Assembly (NCBI GenBank): GCA_963691655.1
Contig: OY829329.1
Span: forward strand, 59,905,408 to 59,969,407
Origin: Toxonevra muliebris
Lineage: Eukaryota; Arthropoda; Insecta; Diptera; Pallopteridae
Reading direction: 5' to 3'
Length of the DNA: 64,000 bases
Part shown: positions 28,601 through 40,600 of the stretch, piece by piece
Layout of the letters: every line of letters starts with the position of its first letter
Position numbering within the stretch: the first letter of the stretch is position 1
Program-made: the position numbers and the translations under genes
The notes under the pieces: model-generated
Seen by the model: only the letters and a program-made list of their open reading frames with translations
What the model was told of the DNA's origin: nothing
Databases searched by the model: none

Positions 28601-31600
28601 GATTTTTTACAATTTAAGTGCATCATGAATTTTTGCCAGAAGGCCAGAGAGTAAACAAAGAGCATTATTTCGTGAAGCAATTCGCCGAAATAGACCAGAA
28701 TTGTGGACAGAAAACTCGTGGATTTTGCACCATGATAACGCACCGTCGCACAGTGCCATCATTATTCGTAATTTTTTAACGAAAAATACAACAAATACCC
28801 TCCAACAGCCACCGAATTCACCTGATTTGGCTCCCTGCGACTTCTTTCTGTTCAATCGAGTTAAAAGCAATGTGCATGAGGGGCTAAATATCAATATTCC
28901 GTAACTGAATTCACGAGCAAACTATATAATAAACGATTCATAAATAGTTTTAATTCAACATAACATATTAATTACACACACACACACGCCTATGGCAGAA
29001 ATAACAATGTGTAGCGTCGCCATCTTAAAGTTTATGACAGTTATACATTTCACATACAGATGGCGCAAATGTCCAAAAAATTACATGACGATGTCGCACA
29101 CAAAAAGAGTCTACAATTGTCATCGACTTTACCGGTACAGAGTTGCAATTTTTGTTATAGCATTAATCCCAAAAAGAAATTGGTTGTGTATTAACGAACA
29201 CAAGGCAGAAGTGAAACTTCTTGTGAACTAAACGAAACACAAGCAAATGAAATCAAAAAACAAAGTAAAAAATATAGCGACTGAAAAGTTTCATTTGCTT
29301 GTTATTTGCTTGTGTTTCGTATCGGGTATCGAGATAAAAGTGTCGAGTACTCAAAGTATCGAGTACCGATACCATTTCCGTACTCTAAACTAATTAGGTT
29401 AGGTTGAAGTGGCAGCCTTCTGTTTGAAAGCACACTTAAGCACATAATTAGGCTCATTGTGATACCATAGTACTGCGCGACTCTCTCATTTACGGAGTGG
29501 AGAACCATGAGGATTCCATAATGAATCTGGCTATGTCCTTAATATTTATGGATGATAGCTCGGACAGACTAGTGAAGAAAAGTGAACCCAGGAGTTTTAG
29601 TCTCCTCCTGGCCAGGGATGGGCATTCGTACAGAAAATGGAGGACTGTTTCTTCCTCCTCCTCAGAGCCGCAGCCCCGACAGAAGTCATTGAATGGCAGT
29701 CCTAGTCGTGCAGCATGTCTCCCCATTATGCAGTGTCCCGTGAGCACCGAAGTCGTAATGCTGATGGAGTTTCTGCTAAGGTTGAGTAGCTGTCTAGTTT
29801 GTCTATTATCCATAGTGGTCCATGTTAGCCTGGTAATACCACAGGTATGCTCCGCTACCCAGGATCTTTTTGCTTCCTCAAGGTAGTTTTGCTTAATGGC
29901 TAATTTAATAGACGTAAGGGAGACACCAATGGTGCAGGAAAGTGATATATCTGTAAGCTGCAAGCCCTGTTTTGCTAGGTTAGGTTAGGTTGGAGTGGCT
30001 GTCGAGAGACACACTTAGGCCTGAACGGCCCATTGTGATACCACATAGTTGGACCTACAGTTTAACGCCGATTCCGAACGGCGGTGTGGCAATTTTTTAT
30101 CGGCTTGGTGGTTTTGCCATTACCAACCAATGTGTGTACTTGTACACTATCTTATAATTCTCATACACTTCATATTGATAGTGAATATAAGAAAGTAATG
30201 AAAATTAACCACCAGACGAAGACGGGAATCGAACCCGAACCTCCCTGTTTTGCTAACTTGTCGGCATTGCAGTTACCTGAAATATCCATATGTCCAGGCA
30301 CCCAATATAGGTGGACCTGCGAGTAACTCGACAAAATGTTGAGTGACGATCGGCAGTCCAGAACAAGCATTGATGTAGTGAAAACACCGTCAAGGGACTT
30401 GATTGCTGCTTGGCTGTCCATGTAGATGCAGATATTCGTATTGAATGAATCGTTGCATTCGCAAGCCACTTACACGCTTGATAAATAGCCATTACTTACT
30501 GACCATATGTATAGATGTCAATCGAATTGTCAGTGACCACCTCGTCATTAATTCATTCCTCTCTACTGCGAATATGGGTGAAAAACGTATGGTTTAAATT
30601 AGGGGTAGAGCAAATGTAGTCTACGTTAGTTGGTACGGACGTTTGGTGGATTAGAATCTTGGCATGGCCCAGGTTTGACCGGGTCCAGCGAGTTAAAGCA
30701 CTGAGTCTGGTAGAAGAGCACTTGGCTTGTTGCTTAACCAGAAGTGAAGTTGGCAACCAATGAAGGATTGCGAAGAGAGCTTTCGTGGAGGTAGTACGGA
30801 GAGCCCCAGTAATCAATATGGCTGCCGTTCTTCTAACCTTATTCAGTGGTTTAAGGTTAACCGCCTTTGTAGTAGCTGGCTATCACAAGACGGATCCATA
30901 AAGAATATTAGGTTCGACCCCTGCTGAATAAAGCCAGGAAGTGACACGAGGTTGAAGACCCCATCTTGTTCCTAATGCCCTTTTACAGCAAAAGAGAGCG
31001 CAAAAGGCTTTCCGTACTCTCTCTGCTATGTTAGCTTTCCATTGGAGTTTAGGATCAAGAACAAGTCCTAAATATTTGACGCGCTTGCTAAGGCAAAGCG
31101 AGGTACCATTAATTTTAGGTAGGGCAAAAGTTGGTATTTTATACTTTCTAGTGAAGAGCATAACCTCTGGTTTGCCAGGATTTACACTAATTAACTTTAT
31201 ACTATCTTTAGCCTGGAGGCCTGATGTGCCTCCAAATCAATTGATTTTTTTCTAGAAAAAATTTAAGAAGAGACCGAAACTTAGCGGTTCTACCTTATTT
31301 GAGTGTATGTGTCTTAAAGCATCATTAATTTCGTGTTATTGTCTATAGAAACATTTGAAATAATCACAGAAAATTACACACAGAAAAATGAAACAACAAT
31401 GAACTTCATAATAAATTAATTTTATTGCTTTAAATTTCCTCATATTTATTTATTTTGGCATCGATTTACCGATTTCCAAACAAATAAACATATAACTAAT
31501 TATTCTTTTATTGCCAAGAGTAAGAGTAAACAAAACACTTACACTTTGTCGCTACAAAAATAAAAATATAAAAAAGTAAAATTAAATATAAAGTTGTAAT

Positions 31601-34600
31601 GGTAGCGTAAATTTATTTTATTGCACATTTTAATGTAATGCAATTTAAATTCTAATGTGTTTGTTTATATTTTATTTTATTTTGTATTTGGCAAACTCAT
31701 TTCTGCAATGTAATCGCGGTGGTACTTAAATGAATTGCATGAACGCTTGATATTTATTTGGCTTAAAGTTTCATTTATGTTCTCGAATTTCACATTTTCT
31801 CGCTATGGTAAATATTTATATATAGAATGCTTTCTAACGATTTTCCACTCATTTCCATTTGCTTATTTTTTGTTATTGACTGGCAACAACAAAGAAGGTC
31901 AAGGAAATTGCATTTGTTGTTCTAGTGTTTGTTTACTTGTTTGGTTATGTTGTGGCTGCTGATGATTATCTTCCAATTGCGTTAGCAATTTCTTTCTTTT
32001 TGTAATAAAATATACATTTCCTTTTCGTTTCTTTTGAAGTATGTACATAAAAATCCTTCTTCTGCTTGTTTCTAATACATACTTGCGGATATAATTTTGA
32101 TATTTAATACTATGCGCGTAATTTTATATTTTACCTCGTATAGAATTTCAGAATTTCGTAAACAAGTAAACAAAATGTAGGTAGTTATTCTATTTTTAAC
32201 TAATTTGAGTTGCTAGTAATCACTTTCGTATTTATTATCCTTATTACCACATGCTTTCATTGCTTTTATTTAAGCTTTTTACTTTTGTGTTAATATATTT
32301 TAAATGTTTTATAGCATAATTTTAAGGTGCCACTTAAAAGCCAATTATGTTGTTATGTGCCCTTTAATATATGTTTAACCTTCTTACAGGGCAATTTCAT
32401 TAAAGTAAAATACCTTTTTTTAAATCCCTGATAGATCGTTCTGGCCGTTTGACTATTCAACTTGTGTCGTTTAAGAGTAAAAATTGTGTGCCTTTTATTG
32501 GAACACATTGAATCCAAATAATATTAAAATTAACTTTTTCATGAGTTTTATAATTATTGCCTTCATTTGGGATTAAAATTCCTAACAAGAGATATCCAAT
32601 TTATATGAAATTCTTTTAACTGAAATATAAATAGTTATATATAAATAATAATATATAAATATAAATAAATTGCAACTTCATTTCAACCCATATAGAAAGT
32701 AAATTAATTATGGTTCTCACATGAGGATAAAACCTTTGAGGGGTTAAACTCTGGTGCATTCAAAACACTGAGATGAGACGTACATTTTGCTTGAAATATG
32801 ACCCCATGTGGCCAATTTTTTCTTTAGGAGTAACGCGCGAAAAAAAAAAATTCTTTGAATTTCACACTATGTCGACTAAATTCCATTTATATATATCCCA
32901 TAGCATCTGGAAACACAAATGACAAATCAATCAGTTGCTTTCGCTCTTCACTGTGTACGTTTCTTTCACTTTTGTCGCGCATCTGATCGAAATGGTCCAA
33001 AATTCAAATCGGAACAAAAACGTAAAAATAACTATATTATTCTAGTTTTTCTCAAGCAATTAGCTTTGTGTAATAGAAAAGGACTTAAACTTATGAAACA
33101 ATTCAAAATACAGTTCAATTCATTTTTTTTTTCTGTTGATTGTTATGGTTTTGAAATGTACCGCAAAATTTCATGTAACGTTATAGACTCACTTTTTTTC
33201 GAGAACTTTTGACCTATCTCAAGAGGTAGGCGTAACAACATTTCAATCGTGATAATTTTTATCTTGATATGCTATTATTTCCCAGGATACGTAATTTCAT
33301 CGCTATATTTATAATGGGTTCCAAGTTATAGGGTTTTAAAAATTTCGCATATATGAAAGGTGGGCGTGGTAATAATCCTATCTATTCCATTTTTGCAATG
33401 ATATATGGCAATAGTAATGTTTTTAAGTACACAAAATTTCATAATCATATCTATAATATATACCAAGTTATACCCTTTTCGCGGTTTTATTTGTATAGAA
33501 GGTAGGCGTGGTAATAGTCCGATCATTATAATTTTTCACACAGTGATTGCTAATGACTCCATGAGCGAATGAGCCCAATTTCAGAATTTTGGCCGGCTAA
33601 AAACGGATTTGACCCCATAGTGCAGTGTTATAAGTAGTGGACCACAATGAGCCTAAATGTGCTTAAGTGCGCCTAAAGTGAGCCTAAATGTGCTTAAGTG
33701 TGCTTTCAAGCAGAAGGCTGCCACTCCAACCTAACCTAACCTAACCTTGGATTTGATTACAGATATATACCATCCAATAAAATCTTTAATAATCGTGGTA
33801 ATTTCTGTAGTTAAGAATGCATACAAGACTTTAGGCCTGATCTTGGATATTTCTTCTATGAATATCAACAATGAAAAGCTGCCGAGCTTGTTAAGTTTAC
33901 TATTGGCATGAATGTCTAAATATAAATATATATGTAGTTTATTGATTTGAAAAATGCTGCCGGATGCTCTAATAAAAATTTGGGTTCTCATTTCTCGACA
34001 TTTGAGTATTAAATGCTTCAATCGCTTCAATGTAGCTTGACACAGAAAAATATTTACACACTTCTTCAGACTTTTTATTTTTCTGATCTGAGAACTTTTT
34101 CGAATTTTAAAAACTGATTTTTCGAAGAAAGAACTCGAGATATGGCCACCTTAACCATGGTTAAGTTAGAACTATCCGGTCGGAGGAAATCACAGATAAA
34201 TTTGAAATTCGCAATGTTTAAATTTGATATATTTCGGAGAAAGTCTGAGAGGTACCCGTGAGTGGGCGGATTTACAATTAAAAATCAGAATCTTGATTTC
34301 CTTTCCACCCTCACTTCCCTTTTTTTTTTAAGAATTGGCTTCGAATTGACGAAAAAAACAGTTCAAAGTGCTTAAGCTGTAATTATATTTTTAAAAACTG
34401 GTGGAAAACCTTTTTTTTTTTTTTTTAGAAATCCTATGCCAGATTTCGTCACAATTTCAGAACTGTAATCAATTCGTAGTTGAATTTAAAAATCGTAGAA
34501 GAAATAGTGTACTGAGATACAGAGCAGCAAATTGCGAAATAACGATTTTTGTTTTTAATTAAGCAATTAGGCAATTGGATTCCGAATAGTAAATAAACTT

Positions 34601-37600
34601 ATTGGATGCAACTACGAGTTTGTAACTGTTACGGCAAATTCTGGAATAGGGGATACTATTTGCATTACGTATGTCTTTACTACTAAATTTTTATTCGAGT
34701 CTTATCATTATTACCATTATTTGTTATAATATTTTAAATTATTGTAGTTTTAAAAGTTTCAATTTCGAGTGGATATTTGTTTGACCAGATGGTGTCATGT
34801 CTGCTTTATATTTGTATATCGTTGTGCTTGTGTGAAAATAAACAGATGTTTATTATAAATGTTGAAAAATCCCCCCATAAATGATCTGTACTTTCATTAT
34901 TATTAATATTTGTGTTATCACTACAAATATCAGTACTCTAGCGAGTAACCCCTCCTCCTACCAACTTTACATATTTTAATTACTGCTCATGATTCAATAT
35001 AAACTTTGAAAAGACGGAAAAATTAAATCTCCCTTCAACGATTATATCAAAGAATATATAATACATAGAAGGCACATCTCTCAAAATTTTTCCAAAATAT
35101 GTTTCTTTCGTTTCGGGTGCGAGCGGTAGCAGTAAAGAGAAAGAGCAAAACCACTCATTTATTTTGCTTTTACTCTCTCCCATGCACTCTCATGGTGTTT
35201 TTTTTCTTAGGTTCTCGCATATCGTTACAGAGTACTGCCAAGTGAGAGTGCGTATAGTTTCATATGATTGGGTTTTTTTGCGGAGAATATGTAGGTACAT
35301 GTGTTGCGTTGCGTTGTTGCCGAGTATCAATATTGCTTTCCAACCTAATTAATTTTTTTTTTCAATTTGTGGCCCAAAATTATGGCCTTAGCTAAATTAA
35401 TTTTTAGTAATATTTTTCTTTTTGTATTCGAAAAAGCATAAACAGTTGAAATCAATCGATTTAGAAAGTTTTTAAGGCGGCAACTCCCGTTGTAACTTTT
35501 AAAAAATCTACTTTTTTTTGCATTATCTTAAAGTATATGTTTTCAAAAATATGTCTACAAATTTTTAAATTGTTCCGGAGAAAATTTTTGACTCTTTGTT
35601 ATTTGCAAAAAAATTTTCTTCTTGACATTAAAGTAAGTTGAAACTTTAAACGCGTTTTTCTCAAAAAAGTCATTATTGAAGTCGGTGACCACAATTATTC
35701 AACAACTTCTAAACCGATTATTTTCAAATTTATATGCTTTTTAAATATATAGTAATCTAGATTGATCGAAGGAAAACTTTTTTTTACAAATGAAACAGCG
35801 TTTTTTAGTTAAAATTGAACTGTTAACTTTGACAGTCGGCCATTTTGATAAATATGCATATTTTTTCACATCCTTATAATAATAGATAATCTTATAATAA
35901 AAGTAAATCCATTTCATTTTTGGATTTTAAATGTTCTAGATTTGCAAAATATTGCTCATCGCTCAAACATGTTTTCCAGAAAGGCGTCGGCGGGATCGCT
36001 CATTACTCATAAAGTTTTAAATATTTTTAAGTAGAGATTAGTTAGAGTTAAGTTTAATACATGTACTTTTAGATAATAAATAGTTTTTATAAAAAACTTT
36101 ATTAGTTTACCTGAAAAAAATCTGGGAAAATACCTATTTTTTCACGTTACAACTTGGGATTTGAATTTTATAATCTGTGCCATACATAAAAGCACACCGG
36201 CTTTGCGATGTAAATTCTGCTAAATAATGAAAATACCAGCTCATATTACTAGCACGAAAACCAAAACAAACAAAAAAACATGAAAAAAAATAACCTCTCA
36301 TTAAACAAAGCCAACAACAAAGAGAAACAAACTATTTCAATCACTCATTGGTTTTATAAGAACAACTGAATTTTGAGTGTAAAGTGGAGGCAGTTATGGC
36401 ACCATAGAACAAAATTTTTGTGCAAATAAATTTGTTCGTGATGCGCCTCTATGTATTATATATTCTTTGATTATATCTTCTGGATTCACCAGTGCATCAC
36501 TACATTCGACAATATTGCCGAAAATAGAATTTTGGTAGTTGGCTAGTAAGGTTCAGAATTTTATTTACTGATAATGTCTTCGGTGTCCATTTTTTTTTAA
36601 TTTATTTTACTAACTTTTCTTAAATTCTAGTGAAATTAAGAGAAAACAGAATTCTTATTTAGTTTCCTAATTTTACTAGAACTTTAGAAAAATAATCACA
36701 ATAATTAAAAAAAATTAATAATACGCAAAAACGTGAGTAAAGTTTCCAAGGAAATCCTTTGAAGCTCAACGATTTTCAGTTGTGAGTCTTCCAATCTGTT
36801 CAGTAAGCTTTTCTGTCGCTATCATATTAAATAGCAATACCGTTTTAATGCTGAAAGCTTTGAATTCTGAACATTCGAATCTATTTAGTTACTATTAACG
36901 CTTTTCGGTCCCCAGTAGAGAGGAATGGGTTAATGGCGACGTGGTCACTGTCCATTCAATTGACATCTATACAGATGGATCCAAATTAGAGGAAAGAGTC
37001 GGGTGTGGCATCTTATCTAGTAAGTTTGATCTCAGACTCTCTTTCAGGCTTCCTGACCATTGCAACGTGTTTCAAGCGGAAGTAATGGCTATCTATCAAG
37101 CGTGCAAGTGGCTTATTCGTAACGATTCATTCGATACGAATATCCGCATCTACACGGACAGCAAAGCAGCAATCAAGTCCCTTGACGGTGTTTTCACTAC
37201 GTCAAAGCTTGTTCTTGACTGCCGATCTTCACTCAACTTTTTGTCGAGTCACTCGCAGTTAAACCTATATTATGTACTTGGACATATGGATATTTCAGGT
37301 AACTGCAATGCCGACGAGTTAGCAAAACAGGGCTTGCAGCTTATAGATATATCACTGCATCTAAAACATGGTTGCATTTTGTCAATAACCATTTTATTAA
37401 TTGTTCATACATATCTGGCATTTTCAAAAGTAAAACTTAAATCGAATGTGGTAACAAGTAAACGTCAAAGATTAGTACCTGATTAGCAAAGCTAAAGATC
37501 GGATAATACCGAAAAATACTGTCTGTTATTTTGCTACATATTTTTTCCACATTTATTTTTATATGCTCTTGATTTGTCTTTTTGATGAAAATATTTTTTG

Positions 37601-40600
37601 TTGTAAAAAACATTAAAAGATTTGAAGCTTTGAATATGAAAATTATGCAAATGCGGCTTTTAACAAATACTAAGAAGAAGAGCAATGAACTTTATCTCTA
37701 ATGGCACGAATAGTTTCGTCTTTGAAATTTTACGAAATGAAAACAAATAACATCTGTAAATTTCCTTCATACATATTCTAGTATCTGTGTTGGTGGAATT
37801 GCAAACATCTGCTTGGCATGCAAATGAAATATTTAACATTGAAAATTTTAAATATTTTATAATTACATGCAATCAATTCCCTCCTCGATACAGACACGCA
37901 ATATTTCAATTTTTGCACCAAGTATTTTAATAACAAAAACACATGGTATAAATTTTTAAATATTTTATGAAAAGAAAAGCATATGAAATTTCTTTTAGAA
38001 GATTTGTGCCTTATTTCAATTAAGAGCCTGAAAACTCTTATTATAAATATTTGTTTATGAATGTAATTTAACATGGAAAGGAACGACATATGAGAAAGTT
38101 GTTATACTATTTACTATTCATCCCATTAAACCAAAAAATCTTAAACTTAGTACGAAATAACGAATGAAGTCTTAAAGCTCAAACTGTTCTTTCAGGAGTT
38201 TTAATTGTTTTTAGTTAGTGAAACTTCTGAAAACATTACTCAAATCTTATTAGTAACCATAACAACTTTCCTCCGGTTAGTTCAAGAATTGGCCTTATTA
38301 CTTTACAGGGTGACAATCGTAAAGTGACGCACACATTTCAGCAGTTATTTTCAAAAGGGCGTACTTCCATTAAGTACAATTAAGTGTTAACATTGCTGAA
38401 TATATAAGCATTCATTTGAACCCCACCTCATTCAATATAACCTCCTTTAGCCTGCACACATGCCTTCAATCGATCCGGAAATCGTAGGACTGTTCGCTGC
38501 AGGACTTCCTGATCAATTTCAGTCCAGGCTTTCTCTAATGAATTTGTCAGCGACTCCAGACTGTGGTGTTGAGATGCACAAGCCTTACTCTCTAAAATAC
38601 TCCAAATAGAGTAGTCCATTGGATTCAAGTCTGGGGAGTATGGTGGCCATTCTTGAGATGTTATGAATCCAGAAAAATTGTCTTTTATCCATGTTTGCGT
38701 TAATTTTGCCATGTGGGAAGGTGCAGAATCTTGCTGGAAAGTCCAGTTTTCATTTCCAAATGTATCTTGGGCCCAGGGAAGAACATGTTCATTTAAAATG
38801 CTCCGATAAACAACCTGGTCAATTTTAACACCCTCTTCAACGAATATTAGAGGGGTTCTGCCATAAGTGGAAACTCCAGCCCATACCATAACGGAAGCTG
38901 GCTTTTGAACTCGGCCAACAGTCCTATTTTGTTGCGATGATGAGTTAGCCACATTCGGTCATTTTGCGCATTGAAATGTTGTTCAACCGTGAAAATTTTT
39001 TCATCTGTAAACAAGATATTTTCAGCATTTCTTAACATGGAGGAGCGTAGCAACGCCTTGCATCTTTGCAGTCGCAAATCTTTCTTTTTTTGTGTCAGAT
39101 CTTGAGCTTTTCGGAGCTTGTACGGCTTAAGATTAAGCTTTGATTTTGCAATGATTCGCACTGTTTCACGGTTTACTCCCACTTCCTTAGCGATTTTCCT
39201 CATTGAGCGCCTTGGATTTCGCTTGATTCGTTTACGAATTTTTTCTGTTAAACCAGTAGTGGCAACTGTTGAAAATTTTCCCCGGTCTCTATCTCCAAAA
39301 CCCCCAGTTTCATTATATCGAATAATAGCTCGGTCTACCGTACGACTTGACAAATTTAAAGCCTTTGCAATTTGACGGCTACTATAATTTGCCAAATGAA
39401 ATTTCATAATTTCACGACGAATATTTTCCTTGTCCATTTTTATGAAAATTTCAAAATGTAATAACAAAAATTCAAATGAAATTAAAAGCAAAGCCAATGA
39501 TGAATGAATTTGCTTTTTAAATTAAAGTAACGGTAAATGGCAAAGCTTGCTGCAGAGTATTAAACTTGCGTCACTTTACAATTGTCACCCTGTAGAACTT
39601 AAAAGCAAGAACTGATGGATAGAAAAGCTATTAGCTATGCCACATCTAATCCTTGTATTCAATTAGAAAACTTTCGTCTAAAATAGTGAAGCTGATTAAA
39701 GTTGAAAGCTTTTCAAAGCTTAAAAGTTTTAAGTGCTCGAGCATAGAATTGACATAACAAGTCTAAAATAGTGATGCCGGTTTGGCATTTAAAGCTCAAA
39801 GGTTTTCGCAAGTGACCAAAGGAATTAGTATCATTGATCTAAATCCTTTATTTTTCATAAATCGCAAAGTTTTTGAGCTATTTTCTTACATATCTGCTTC
39901 AATTTAAATGCATCACCCTGTATGTTTTCATGAAATGTTTCTATATTTGCAAACATTTGTAAAATTACAAATTGATATTAGTCACTGACATTATAATAGC
40001 GTGAAAAACATGAACTCTTTATTCAACCTAACCTCATTTATCGGCAATGACTTATTTAATATTTTAGTTCTACCTACTCTGAGTAGGTACATTTATTATT
40101 CCAATACCGTAAAACATGAGCTTTATTCAAACAATAAAAGCAACAATAGCAGTCATTAAGTCAAGTAGCAAAAGTAGCAACCGTAACAACATTTGCTTCC
40201 TTTAACAATTCTTTGCCCCCATATTCAATTCTATCTGTCTCTATTGCCAATCATTCATTCTCCTTCTCTACCTATCCAACCAACATGTGCTCCTTGTGGT
40301 TTTAAAAATTTCATATATCTCATGAAATAAATATGAGCTCAACGGCTCAACGATTGACTGACGAGTGTTTGTGGTGTGGCGCGGTAGTGACTGCCAGTTT
40401 ATAAAATGTTGTAATCTACAACAAGTTAGGAACATAGCTAGTATTCTTCTTTATCATCATGCCATTTATAGTAAGTACATGTGCCATGCGCTTCTCATGT
40501 ATTCTGTATTTTAAGTATGTGCCACTTGTTGATTGTAAATTCTACAAACGCAATTATTATAAACAATTCTGTAAATTATTAATCTTGTGAAATGCTAGCA

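Noticed and set aside
29394..29420. TTAGG repeats as an interstitial telomere
   Set aside because: They are only a few units long and sit at the 3' end of a LINE, so they are its tail rather than a telomere relic.
30084..30326. Plus-strand open frame across the SINE-like insert
   Set aside because: It crosses the insertion boundary and reads antisense LINE; it cannot be a gene.
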